Shown here piece by piece: positions 9,716 to 17,411 of a stretch of DNA of 64,000 bases. Numbering within the stretch: the stretch's first letter is position 1; each line of letters opens with the position of its first letter. Both the position numbers and the translations under genes were made by a program. The notes beneath the pieces are model-generated. The model was not told where the DNA came from. It ran no database searches and saw nothing but the letters and a program-made list of their open reading frames with translations. Source of the DNA: Ligilactobacillus saerimneri DSM 16049 (GTDB taxonomy: Bacteria; Bacillota; Bacilli; Lactobacillales; Lactobacillaceae); assembly GCF_000423265.1 (NCBI RefSeq), contig NZ_AUHQ01000001.1:102301-166300 (forward strand). Direction: 5' to 3'.

Positions 9716-9783
9716 TGAGTTTCCCTCCCTTAATTAAAATCTTCAACAAGAAGAATTTTACTGATCTTTAATCAATTTTGCAA

Positions 9784-10332
9784 CTAATCATCCGTTGTGG
9801 CAAAAAAATCTTTCAGTTTTGCTAAACGGGGATCAATTTGATCCTTCTTTTTTTGTGTGTCGGTTTGGTCCTCAACTTCAACCTGCCACCCCTCACCTTG
9901 TTCAAGCTGGGCAACACCTTCCGCCTCGGCAACCGTTAAAACCTGCATCGGAATTTGCAATAAAATATTGTCGCAAATAACTGGTTGGAGATCAACATAA
10001 TCATCATCTAATACGATAACTACGTCATCGCCTTCAAACTCGTCTACCTTTTGTTTTTCAAACTTACTCAAGTAATGTTCGGTAAAATCAAAAGATAAGT
10101 TGAGAGTAACAGGAGTTAGGGAACGAGTTGATGGAACAACCAAAGAAACTTCAACTTTAGCATAAACAACAATCCCAAAACGATCATTGGTAAAGAAACC
10201 ATCTACCGTGACGGCAGAGACATCTTGAATATCTGCTCGCTTAGCCTTTAATTGTTCAGTTAAATCAATTGTTTCTTTGAAAGATAAGGGTTCAGCACCC
10301 GTTCGCCGTAACTCATTTAACGACCACTTCAT
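9784..10332 (-). CDS. YceD family protein (DUF177)
   Basis: Protein of 182 aa of the DUF177/YceD family (YlbN in Bacillus), which is encoded next to rpmF in most bacteria and has been linked to 23S rRNA or 50S formation. The sequence is acidic, with the family-type central part (about 110-150: FEGDDVVIVLDDDYVDLQPVICDNILLQIPM) and a C-terminal DPRLAKLKDFF motif that is highly typical of the family. RBS is AGGAGG. It is transcribed directly into rpmF and follows tmcAL by 76 nt. Confidence 0.9.
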   Translation of the reverse strand: MKWSLNELRRTGAEPLSFKETIDLTEQLKAKRADIQDVSAVTVDGFFTNDRFGIVVYAKVEVSLVVPSTRSLTPVTLNLSFDFTEHYLSKFEKQKVDEFEGDDVVIVLDDDYVDLQPVICDNILLQIPMQVLTVAEAEGVAQLEQGEGWQVEVEDQTDTQKKKDQIDPRLAKLKDFFATTDD

Positions 10333-10408
10333 GCTTATTTCCTCCTAATGCAACATGATTGATTATACCTGTCGACGCAACCTTTGTCAATGCTTTTTCC
10401 TTGACACC

Positions 10409-11554
10409 TCAAACGCCTATTCTGATGGGCGCTCGCCGCATATCTTGTTCTTGATAGTTGAACATTTGATAAACTTTGCCCACACGGTAATCCAGGGATA
10501 ACAAGGTCTTTTTCAGCTCCTTGTTGACATTAGTCACTACGGGCCACGCTATTTTTTTCTTCTGGATTGATAGGTAATTTTGTCCCGTCCGGTTAAAGCC
10601 TAGGATCCGCACAAAGGGATGGGCCCAGGCTTGTTCTACTTCAGCCGTACTGATATTCAAAACAGTAGCCAGTGCTAACCGTGATAACCGCGTATAAGTG
10701 AAGCGTTTAGTTTTTACTTTTTTAAGCCAGGCATCAAAATCAAGCGATACCGGAGCTAGTTGCAACTGCTCTTGCATCCGGTATTGAATACCTTCAGCCA
10801 TTCCATAAATCGTGGCTAATTGCTTAGGCGTCGCTGTCAACAAACGGTATCGAAGCAAGGGCCACAGATTTGCCCAAGTAACACTAGTTTCCTGCTTAAT
10901 ATCCATCCATGTTTGTGCACCCACAAATTTTTTGACCATATCAGGTTCGTGGATATTTTGGCGAATGGCCGTCGCACTGGCGATATGGCCCCCAGTAGGA
11001 AGCTTTTGATCATGATAGCCAGCTGCTTGGCGCTGAATGGGTACCAGGTTTAAAGTAGGCGCAAGTGCTAAAGCAGCCCGCGCATACGCCAACCCCAATA
11101 AGTCATTGGGCTGGGTGATTTCAAAACCCACGGCTTCCTTGACTGCCTGCTGATACAATGCAGCATACGAGATATTATATCGTTGATAATCCCAAGTAAG
11201 ATCTTGACTCTTTTGAGCTAGATCTTTGAAATCATAGTTACTATGCTCCGCTCCAAAAACCAGATTCTCAACTCCCAATTGCTGCAATACTGCCACTCCA
11301 CTCTGGGCAAACCGATCAGCTGGCTGCATACACAAACCAAAGGGAATCTCGACTACTAAATCGGCACCTGCCTGCAAGGCTTCGCGAGCCCGTACCCACT
11401 TGTCAAAGCAAGCTGGTTCCCCCCGCTGTAAATAGTTGCCACTCATAGCAATAACCAGGGTTGTGGCGGGAAAATGTTCCTTAACCCAATTGATTTGATA
11501 TTGGTGTCCATTATGAAATGGATTGTATTCTGCAATTATTCCCGTTGCGTGCAT
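10409..11554 (-). CDS. tmcAL: tRNA(Met) cytidine acetate ligase (TmcAL/YlbM)
   Basis: Nucleotidyltransferase-fold protein of 381 aa. In Bacillus TmcAL uses acetate and ATP to make N4-acetylcytidine at the wobble position of elongator tRNA-Met. The ATP-binding motif is clear at the N-terminus (GIIAEYNPFHNGH, an HxGH), followed by AMSGNYLQRGEPACFDKW and a later STATAIRQNI-type segment (HIASATAIRQNI, about 190-201). RBS is AGGAGG. Last gene of the yqeG-type cluster, 8 nt after the methyltransferase gene; in Bacillus it sits next to yceD/rpmF instead, and here both arrangements are joined. Confidence 0.93.
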   Translation of the reverse strand: MHATGIIAEYNPFHNGHQYQINWVKEHFPATTLVIAMSGNYLQRGEPACFDKWVRAREALQAGADLVVEIPFGLCMQPADRFAQSGVAVLQQLGVENLVFGAEHSNYDFKDLAQKSQDLTWDYQRYNISYAALYQQAVKEAVGFEITQPNDLLGLAYARAALALAPTLNLVPIQRQAAGYHDQKLPTGGHIASATAIRQNIHEPDMVKKFVGAQTWMDIKQETSVTWANLWPLLRYRLLTATPKQLATIYGMAEGIQYRMQEQLQLAPVSLDFDAWLKKVKTKRFTYTRLSRLALATVLNISTAEVEQAWAHPFVRILGFNRTGQNYLSIQKKKIAWPVVTNVNKELKKTLLSLDYRVGKVYQMFNYQEQDMRRAPIRIGV

Positions 11555-11562
11555 TGCCCCTC

Positions 11563-12297
11563 CTATTTTTCACAGACAAAAAACCACCGGTTAGTATCAG
11601 CCTGTGGCTCTGCCCTACCGAAGTCAGCGCTCACATGCACATGCTTAAAGCCCGCATGTTTGAGCATCGCCCGGTACTTGTCTAATGAATATGTCCGTTG
11701 ATAATGTGTCTCAGTTAACTTTTCATACCGTCCATCGTTATCTCTGACAAAAAAAGTCAACTCGTGAATAACACTCGCAGGCACGTCACCATGGTAACTT
11801 TCCCACATAAATGCTGTCTTCTCATCTTGATAGTTATACATATAGTCGGCGTAACCGACATCAGTTTGATAAGGGGTGATTACGTCAAATAAAAACTTAC
11901 CACCAGCATTTAAATGCTGACAAACCTCTAACATGGCTTGTTGAACCTCAGCTTCATCTGCCAAATAACAAAGTGAATCAGCAAAACAGACCACACAGTC
12001 ATAAAGCGGTAGGTCCTGTAAATTCAGCATATTACCAGCAATCAATGGCAAATCAAGTTGGGCTTCTTGAGCATGCATCGCTGCTAATGCCAACATTTCT
12101 TCCGATAAGTCCAACCCCGTTACGTGTTGGTACCCTGCTTGTTTAAGTTTAACCGCTTGTCGTCCAGACCCACAGGCTAAGTCCAGTAAGTTGGCTGTGG
12201 TTGGGATCTGAGAACGTTTAACAAAATCCAACCAGTGTTCATACATAGTTGGATCCATTAAGTTATCGTATAATTGTGCAAAAGTTGTATATATCAA
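11563..12297 (-). CDS. Class I SAM-dependent methyltransferase (YqeM-like)
   Basis: Protein of 244 aa with the Rossmann SAM-binding motif LLDLACGSGRQAVKL (about residues 37-51), motif II VTGLDLSEEML and post-I acidic residue. The order rsfS then methyltransferase matches rsfS-yqeM in Bacillus. The start is TTG directly after the rsfS stop codon (TAATTG), with no strong RBS of its own, so translation is probably coupled to rsfS. The substrate is unknown; a role in ribosome or tRNA metabolism is suggested only by the neighbours. Confidence 0.85.
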   Translation of the reverse strand: MIYTTFAQLYDNLMDPTMYEHWLDFVKRSQIPTTANLLDLACGSGRQAVKLKQAGYQHVTGLDLSEEMLALAAMHAQEAQLDLPLIAGNMLNLQDLPLYDCVVCFADSLCYLADEAEVQQAMLEVCQHLNAGGKFLFDVITPYQTDVGYADYMYNYQDEKTAFMWESYHGDVPASVIHELTFFVRDNDGRYEKLTETHYQRTYSLDKYRAMLKHAGFKHVHVSADFGRAEPQADTNRWFFVCEK

Positions 12298-12651
12298 TTA
12301 TTTCAACCATGCGCTGATATCTACCCGATCAGCGTCCGCCCAGAATTTTTCTAAATTATAGAATTTCCGCGTTTCTTCTTTGAAGACGTGAACAATCACA
12401 TCTCCCAAGTCCAACAGCACCCAGTTAGCTTCATTCTTACCTTCGATATCACGAACTGTTCCACCTTGGGCACTAACTTCTTCATCAATAGCTTCAGCAA
12501 TAGCCTTAACCTGTCGGTCAGATGTTGCCTGAGTAATTACAAAATAATCAGCTAAAATACTAATTTTTTGAACATCCAAAGCAACTGTATCCTCTGCTCG
12601 CTTACTGTCGGCTGCTTTAACGACTGTTTCTAATAACTCTTTACTGTTCAT
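12298..12651 (-). CDS. rsfS: Ribosomal silencing factor RsfS
   Basis: Protein of 117 aa of the RsfS/Iojap family. It binds L14 on the large subunit and blocks subunit joining when nutrients are short. Family signatures are plain: IQKISILADYFVITQATSDRQVKAIA near residue 30 and NWVLLDLGDVIVHVFKEETRKFYNLEKFWADA near the end. RBS is AGGAGG. It lies between yqeK and the methyltransferase in the conserved order. Confidence 0.97.
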   Translation of the reverse strand: MNSKELLETVVKAADSKRAEDTVALDVQKISILADYFVITQATSDRQVKAIAEAIDEEVSAQGGTVRDIEGKNEANWVLLDLGDVIVHVFKEETRKFYNLEKFWADADRVDISAWLK

Positions 12652-12659
12652 ATATCCTC

Positions 12660-13259
12660 CTATTTTTTCCCTGCTACCCAGCGATTATATGTCAGAATAG
12701 CTTGCGGATAGACTGGCTTATTCTGTTCCATCAAAAATTGAATTGTATGCTTAGTTTCAAAACTCACTGCTTGGTCCAAATCGGTTGCTGCTAACTTCCG
12801 CGCCTGTTCAACACCAGGGAAAGAACGTCCTGCTTCGATATAATCAGCTACATAGACAATCTTGTCCAAAGTAGTCATCGTGACAGCACCAACAGTATGA
12901 CGTCTAATAGCATTTAAAATTTCCTCATCGGTAACATGTAATTCAGTTTTCACCATTTCAGCACCAACTACACCGTGCCAGATGAAATTCCCCCACCGTA
13001 ATAAATCCGGATCCAGATGGTATGCTTTAATAGCTGCAATAAAGTCCTCTGCTGATCGTTCTTTAGTATAGTCATGCAGAAGGGCTGCCACACTAGCTTT
13101 TTCTACTGAACATCCATTCTGTTCTGCTAATTTGATTGCTGCTTGTTCAACTCCCAGCACATGCTGAAAACGGTGGTCTGAAAGAACTTCGCGCAACCGT
13201 GCAACCAACTCTGCCCGTGTTCCGGGATAAATATTTTCCTGATAAACAATCTCTTTCAT
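12660..13259 (-). CDS. yqeK: HD-domain phosphohydrolase YqeK (symmetrical Ap4A hydrolase type)
   Basis: HD-superfamily protein of 199 aa. YqeK proteins hydrolyse diadenosine tetraphosphate to two ADP. The metal motif is visible: RFQHVLGVEQAAIKLA (H), VAALLHDYTKE (HD) and WHGVVGAEMVK, then a C-terminal IVYVADYIEAGRSFPGVE segment. The ATG overlaps the nadD stop by 1 nt (TAATG), so the pair is translationally coupled, as in Bacillus. Confidence 0.93.
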   Translation of the reverse strand: MKEIVYQENIYPGTRAELVARLREVLSDHRFQHVLGVEQAAIKLAEQNGCSVEKASVAALLHDYTKERSAEDFIAAIKAYHLDPDLLRWGNFIWHGVVGAEMVKTELHVTDEEILNAIRRHTVGAVTMTTLDKIVYVADYIEAGRSFPGVEQARKLAATDLDQAVSFETKHTIQFLMEQNKPVYPQAILTYNRWVAGKK

Positions 13260-13897
13260 TATTGATACAGACCTTTCTCACGAATATATTCTTCAACTGC
13301 ATTTGGAACCAAGTAACGAATAGACTGACCTTGCTTGACTTTAGCCCGAATTATTGAGGAACTAATGTCCAACATCGGAGTGTCGACCCACAACACAGGG
13401 TAAGGAGTTGTCACCTCATAACCAGGGCGCTTTACCCCAACCAGCTGCACCATCCGCATTAGTTGCTCAGGCTCCCGCCATTTTGGAAGGTACTCCACCA
13501 TATCGCCACCAATGATAAAGTAATAATCCGTATCAGGATGAAGCCGGCGTAACTCTTTAATCGTATCTACCGTATAACTAATACCACCCCGGCGTAACTC
13601 AATATCTTCAGTAGCAAATAAACTATTATCAGCAATAGCTAATTGAAGCATTTTTAACCGCCGGTAACCATTGATTGCAGCTTTATGATCCACATGGGGT
13701 GGAATATTGTCGGGCATAAATAATACCTTATCCAACCCCAGCTGGGTTCCCACTTGCTCTGCAATCATTAAGTGTCCCATATGTGGTGGGTTAAATGTTC
13801 CACCCAAAATTCCTACTCGTTTCTTTTTTCCAGTCAATTCAGGGGTTACAACGGTTTCAACCGCAGTATCTGTTATCGTTTTGGTAGCCACCACCAA
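13259..13897 (-). CDS. nadD: Nicotinate-nucleotide adenylyltransferase
   Basis: NAD biosynthesis enzyme of about 212 aa that adenylates nicotinate mononucleotide. The nucleotidyltransferase motif GILGGTFNPPHMGHLMIAE (about residues 29-47) holds the HxGH, and ISSSIIRAKVKQG near the C-terminus is the second ATP-binding motif. An N-terminal extension of some 25 residues precedes the usual start, and the first codons read TTG GTG GTG; a GGGGAG 4-7 nt upstream cannot decide between TTG and the first GTG. In operon with yhbY and yqeK. Confidence 0.95.
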   Translation of the reverse strand: MVVATKTITDTAVETVVTPELTGKKKRVGILGGTFNPPHMGHLMIAEQVGTQLGLDKVLFMPDNIPPHVDHKAAINGYRRLKMLQLAIADNSLFATEDIELRRGGISYTVDTIKELRRLHPDTDYYFIIGGDMVEYLPKWREPEQLMRMVQLVGVKRPGYEVTTPYPVLWVDTPMLDISSSIIRAKVKQGQSIRYLVPNAVEEYIREKGLYQ

Positions 13898-13915
13898 TCA
13901 ACTCCCCTCTGCTTC

Positions 13916-14221
13916 CTACAGTGCTTCAACTTCTAAGGAGTAATGGCGGTTTTGGGGCTTACTAGACTTTTTGTACAAAACGAGCACATGTCCAATAACC
14001 TGAACCACTTCAATCTTACTGTGTTCTGCCAGAAATGCTACCACTTCTTCAGGTTCAATGATTGAATTTTGTAAAATATTAACTTTGATTAATTCCCGTT
14101 TCTCAACCGCTTCTTCAACTTGTTTGAGCCACTCAGTACTCAACCCGTCTTTACCAATTTGAAAAACCGGCCGCATATTGTGGGCTTGACTACGTAAATA
14201 TCTCTTTTGCTTTCCGCGCAT
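13916..14221 (-). CDS. yhbY: YhbY family RNA-binding protein (CRM domain)
   Basis: Protein of 101 aa forming a single CRM domain, which associates with pre-50S particles. The family start RGKQKRYLRSQAHNMRPVFQIGKDGL and the motif KVNILQNS are clear. The start was moved four codons in from the longest frame to ATG at 14221, because GGAGGG stands 5 nt before it. It lies between yqeH and nadD; aroE, found here in Bacillus, is absent. Confidence 0.93.
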   Translation of the reverse strand: MRGKQKRYLRSQAHNMRPVFQIGKDGLSTEWLKQVEEAVEKRELIKVNILQNSIIEPEEVVAFLAEHSKIEVVQVIGHVLVLYKKSSKPQNRHYSLEVEAL

Positions 14222-14245
14222 AATTCCCTCCATGAATATTATCTA

Positions 14246-15355
14246 TTAGATCATTGCTCTGCGGACCACCACGTCAACGTTTTCCGGTGCCCAAGCTGCT
14301 ACTTTGGCCCCAGGTTTGACAGTTATCCACCCCAAACCAGCGAAAACAATATCTGTTTTTTCACTCACTGTAAACTCAAACCGTTTGAGCGGTGGGAAAT
14401 CAGCCATATCTTCTTGGTTAGGCGGTTGGAGTAACTCCCCTGCATGTTTAGTATAGAAGTTATCTGCATTTGCCATCTTGGTCCGGTGGATCATCAAATT
14501 GTTGTCTACATAAACAGTGACCCCTTTAGGTCCACTAATGAAGTCAAACCGTGCTAGGGCCCCTAAAAATAGGGTTTGTTCCCCATTAAGCTGATACACT
14601 TTCGGCTTGATTTCTTTCTGCGGGGTTGCCAGTTTTAACGCTTTCCCCGTCAGATAGTGCGCCATTTGTCCTTTATGGATAATCCCGGGAGTATCAATCA
14701 TGTTCTTGCCGTCACCAAACGGTATTTCGATCCGATCCAAGGTTGTTCCTGGAAAACGAGACGTTGTAATCAGATCTTGAATTCCAATTCGTTGTTTGAT
14801 GATTCGGTTAATCAAGGTTGACTTCCCGACATTGGTTACCCCGACTACTTGTACATCGCGCCCCTGACGATATTTATCAATCAAGCGTAACAATTGCTCG
14901 ATCGCAAAACCTTTTTTAGCACTGGTTAAAATAACCGCTTCAGGATATAGGCCTTGCTTGTTTGCTTCTTGACGCATCCAATCTTGAAGCTTACTGCGTT
15001 TGAGTGACTTAGGCAAGAGGTCTTCTTTATTCCCCACCAGAATAATTGGGTTGTCCCCAACAAACCGCTGTAACCCTGGGATTAATGACCCGTTGAAATC
15101 AAAAATATCAACCACATTAACGATCAGTGAATCAGTATTGCCGATATTATCCAATAACCGCAAGAAATCCTTATCCGTAATATTGACATCTGTTACTTCA
15201 TTGTAGTGACGTAACCGAAAACAACGTTGACAATACAACTGACCACTCTCCAAGCCTTTTTTGATCGCTGCTTGTGGAGTATAACCAGGTTGTGCTTGAT
15301 CCTCAGATTGGATCGCAGCTCCACACCCTATACAATGTAATTGTTCTTCAGTCAT
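14246..15355 (-). CDS. yqeH: Ribosome biogenesis GTPase YqeH (circularly permuted)
   Basis: GTPase of 369 aa needed for 30S assembly. It starts with a treble-clef zinc ribbon (CIGCG near residue 8, YCQRC near 37), then shows the permuted order of G motifs: G4 NKEDLLP (about 108), G5 SAKKG, G1 GVTNVGKSTLINRI (about 170-185) and G3 DTPGI. The ATG overlaps the yqeG stop by 8 nt. Length matches the family. Confidence 0.96.
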   Translation of the reverse strand: MTEEQLHCIGCGAAIQSEDQAQPGYTPQAAIKKGLESGQLYCQRCFRLRHYNEVTDVNITDKDFLRLLDNIGNTDSLIVNVVDIFDFNGSLIPGLQRFVGDNPIILVGNKEDLLPKSLKRSKLQDWMRQEANKQGLYPEAVILTSAKKGFAIEQLLRLIDKYRQGRDVQVVGVTNVGKSTLINRIIKQRIGIQDLITTSRFPGTTLDRIEIPFGDGKNMIDTPGIIHKGQMAHYLTGKALKLATPQKEIKPKVYQLNGEQTLFLGALARFDFISGPKGVTVYVDNNLMIHRTKMANADNFYTKHAGELLQPPNQEDMADFPPLKRFEFTVSEKTDIVFAGLGWITVKPGAKVAAWAPENVDVVVRRAMI

Positions 15356-15878
15356 CTAGTGATTTCCTCCATTTAAACTCAAAACCTTGCTGTGTCAGTT
15401 TCTGCTTAACCTGCCCTTCAAGCATTCGGTTAAACTTAGTATTCCATGCATCAGAGGTTACCAAAGGCCGCACTAAAACACTGCGAATATGGGCGTTATT
15501 AGCAGCCCAAATATCTGTCATTAGCTGATCTCCGACCAGGATCACATCTTCAGCAGCCAAATGATAACGCTTCTTAGCAAGATTAATCCCCCGTGTTAAT
15601 GGCTTCAAGGCCCGGGCGATAAACGGCAACTCCAGTTTGGCAAGGGCCCGCGCAATCCGCTTGTGACTATTATTCGAAACGACTACTACCGGAATTTGCG
15701 CTTGCTGCATTTCTTTAAGCCACTGCTTTAGTTCTGGTGTGCCATCTGGATTATTCCAAGCGATCAAGGTATTATCCAGATCAGTCAATACTACCTTAAT
15801 TCCATGGCGTTTCAAATCAGCTGGCGATAAATCATAAATTGATTCAACCATCCATGTTGGTTTAAATTTGCCTAACAT
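15348..15878 (-). CDS. yqeG: YqeG family HAD-IIIA phosphatase
   Basis: Protein of 176 aa, HAD superfamily IIIA, related to mitochondrial phosphatidylglycerophosphatase Gep4. The catalytic motif LTDLDNTLIAW (about residues 34-44), VVVSNN (motif II) and ILVGDQLMTDI (motif IV) are all intact. The start was placed at ATG 15878, since GAGGAG is 7 nt upstream; a TTG five codons earlier has no such site. First gene of the yqeG-yqeH-yhbY-nadD-yqeK-rsfS cluster. Confidence 0.93.
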   Translation of the reverse strand: MLGKFKPTWMVESIYDLSPADLKRHGIKVVLTDLDNTLIAWNNPDGTPELKQWLKEMQQAQIPVVVVSNNSHKRIARALAKLELPFIARALKPLTRGINLAKKRYHLAAEDVILVGDQLMTDIWAANNAHIRSVLVRPLVTSDAWNTKFNRMLEGQVKQKLTQQGFEFKWRKSLDD

Positions 15879-15910
15879 CCAATTACTCCTCAAAATTTTC
15901 TTCTTTGTTA

Positions 15911-15919
15911 ATTATACCA
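15911..15919 (-). promoter_or_regulatory. Extended -10 promoter of the yqeG operon
   Basis: On the minus strand TGGTATAAT gives a perfect -10 with a TG extension, about 33 nt before the yqeG start. No good -35 hexamer is present, as is common for extended -10 promoters. Confidence 0.55.
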
Positions 15920-15958
15920 ACCATTTAGGACAAAACCATATTATTTGGTTAATAAATT

Positions 15959-15992
15959 AAAAAGGCTAAGACATATCGCCTCAGCCTTTTTA
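15959..15992 (-). terminator. Terminator of the infC-rpmI-rplT operon
   Basis: Hairpin AAAAGGCTGAG / CTTAGCCTTTTT with a T-rich tail, 10 nt after the rplT stop codon. Confidence 0.85.
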
Positions 15993-16000
15993 ATTGAAGA

Positions 16001-16360
16001 TTACTTTTCTAAAGCTTGCTTAGCTTGTTCTACAACAGCAGTAAATGCTTCTGCATCGTTAACAGCTAAGTCAGCTAACATCTTACGGTTAACTTCGATA
16101 TTAGCTAACTTCAAACCGTGCATCAACTTGCTGTAGCTGATCCCGTTTTGACGAGCAGCTGCGTTGATCCGAGCGATCCATAATTTACGGAAGTTGTTCT
16201 TAGTCTTACGCCGATCTTGGAAAGCGTATAAGTATGACTTCAGAACTTGTTCCTTAGCAGTCTTGAATAAAGCATGCTTGGAACCGCGGTAACCCTTTGC
16301 TAATTTTAAAATCTTCTTACGACGTTGGCGTGTAACAGCCCCACCTTTAACACGTGGCAT
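16001..16360 (-). CDS. rplT: 50S ribosomal protein L20
   Basis: Protein of 119 aa, very basic, with the full family sequence ([20 protein letters not shown] ... [20 protein letters not shown] ... [23 protein letters not shown] core). L20 organises domain II of 23S rRNA early in assembly. In Bacillus it also represses this operon by binding the infC leader; the leader upstream of infC here has the matching architecture. Last gene of the operon. Confidence 0.98.
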   Translation of the reverse strand: MPRVKGGAVTRQRRKKILKLAKGYRGSKHALFKTAKEQVLKSYLYAFQDRRKTKNNFRKLWIARINAAARQNGISYSKLMHGLKLANIEVNRKMLADLAVNDAEAFTAVVEQAKQALEK

Positions 16361-16448
16361 ATTAAAATTCCTCCTTGTTAATTGCCGGCCTCAACCGACA
16401 TCTCATATAATGAGAATTCGTTAAATTAACTATTGTAGCAAATGAAGT

Positions 16449-16649
16449 TTACTTCATTTGAGAAACCATTTGCTTGATCCGCTTCATATCTGAACCAGAT
16501 ACCATTGCAGCTTTCCGCAACTGACGACGTTGCTTCTTAGTCTTGCCGTGGAAACGGTGTGAAGTGAAACCGTGATGACGCTTTAAACCACCATTTCCTG
16601 TACGCTTGAAACGCTTTGTTGATGCGCGGTGTGTTTTTTGTTTTGGCAT
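16449..16649 (-). CDS. rpmI: 50S ribosomal protein L35
   Basis: Protein of 66 aa with the family pattern [20 protein letters not shown], then a [28 protein letters not shown] basic core. Standard position between infC and rplT. RBS is AGGAGG. Confidence 0.98.
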   Translation of the reverse strand: MPKQKTHRASTKRFKRTGNGGLKRHHGFTSHRFHGKTKKQRRQLRKAAMVSGSDMKRIKQMVSQMK

Positions 16650-16677
16650 AATAATATCCTCCTAGTTATAACAGTAA

Positions 16678-17193
16678 TTACTTATCTGTTTTAGGCGCTA
16701 ACACTAAGAACATGCTACGCCCATCCATCTTAGCTCTAGATTCAACGGAGGCAACATCCTGAGTTGCTTCAGCAAATCTTTGAAGTACTTCACGACCAAT
16801 ATCCTTGTGAGTAATTGCACGGCCTTTAAATCTAATTGAAACCCGTACCTTATCTCCCTTGGAAATAAATCTGTGAGCATTTCTAACTTTTGTATTGAAG
16901 TCATTAGTGTCAATTGTTGGACTTAAACGTACTTCCTTAACGTTGGCAGTCTTTTGACGCTTCCGAGCTTCTCGTTGCTTCTTTTGCAACTCGAAGCGAT
17001 ATTTACCATAATCCATGATTCGTGCTACCGGTGGCTTAGCCTTTGGCGCAACTAAAACTAAGTCTAAGTTTTGTTGTTCAGCCATGGCTAAAGCTTCCTG
17101 CTTGGACTTTACGCCCAACTGTGAACCATCGCTGGCAATCAACCGAACTTCGCGAGCCCGAATGCCTTCATTAACCATCTTATCAAATGCTAT
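16678..17193 (-). CDS. infC: Translation initiation factor IF-3, probable AUA start
   Basis: Initiation factor that checks start codons and keeps subunits apart. The N-domain ([14 protein letters not shown]) and C-domain ([21 protein letters not shown]) are intact. The first ATG, at 17178, has no ribosome binding site at a useful distance. Five codons upstream an in-frame ATA (17191-17193) lies 8 nt after GGAGGTG, and the intervening residues AFDK resemble the usual IF-3 N-terminus. I therefore place the start at ATA, giving 171 aa. infC in E. coli and Bacillus starts with AUU, which lets IF-3 repress its own synthesis, so a rare AUA start is in keeping. First gene of infC-rpmI-rplT. Confidence 0.93.
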   Translation of the reverse strand: MAFDKMVNEGIRAREVRLIASDGSQLGVKSKQEALAMAEQQNLDLVLVAPKAKPPVARIMDYGKYRFELQKKQREARKRQKTANVKEVRLSPTIDTNDFNTKVRNAHRFISKGDKVRVSIRFKGRAITHKDIGREVLQRFAEATQDVASVESRAKMDGRSMFLVLAPKTDK

Positions 17194-17367
17194 GGTGCTT
17201 CACCTCCAAATAAATTCAGAGAAAGTGCAGACAGATGTAAAAAAGGTGCTGGTATCCAATAATATCCAGCACCCTAATCCGTTTTTAGCGGAATTAATTT
17301 CACTAATATCTGCCCCGGGACCACTGTCCCTTAGGCGAGAAGCGGGTGCTTCTGCTTTTTCTCAACT
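17194..17367 (-). promoter_or_regulatory. infC leader with attenuator (L20-leader type)
   Basis: A leader of about 170 nt lies between a strong promoter and infC. It contains an intrinsic terminator (stem GGTGCTGG/CCAGCACC, 17245-17273, then six T). An upstream AGCACCC (17344-17350) is the exact complement of GGGTGCT overlapping the 5' arm of that terminator (17268-17274), so a long-range antiterminator pairing can form. This is the architecture of the L20-regulated leader of Bacillus infC. Assignment to that family is by position and pairing. Confidence 0.75.
17237..17273 (-). terminator. Attenuator terminator in the infC leader
   Basis: Eight GC-rich base pairs (GGTGCTGG/CCAGCACC) and a T6 tract, about 45 nt before the infC start; inside the transcript, not at a gene end. 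Confidence 0.8.
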
Positions 17368-17373
17368 CTTAGT

Positions 17374-17402
17374 AGTCTAGCAGGCAATATCCTTCCTGTC
17401 AA
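17374..17402 (-). promoter_or_regulatory. Promoter of infC-rpmI-rplT
   Basis: Perfect TTGACA (17397-17402), a 17-nt spacer and TAGACT (17374-17379) on the minus strand, immediately downstream of the thrS stop codon. Confidence 0.8.
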
Positions 17403-17411
17403 GACTTACAA

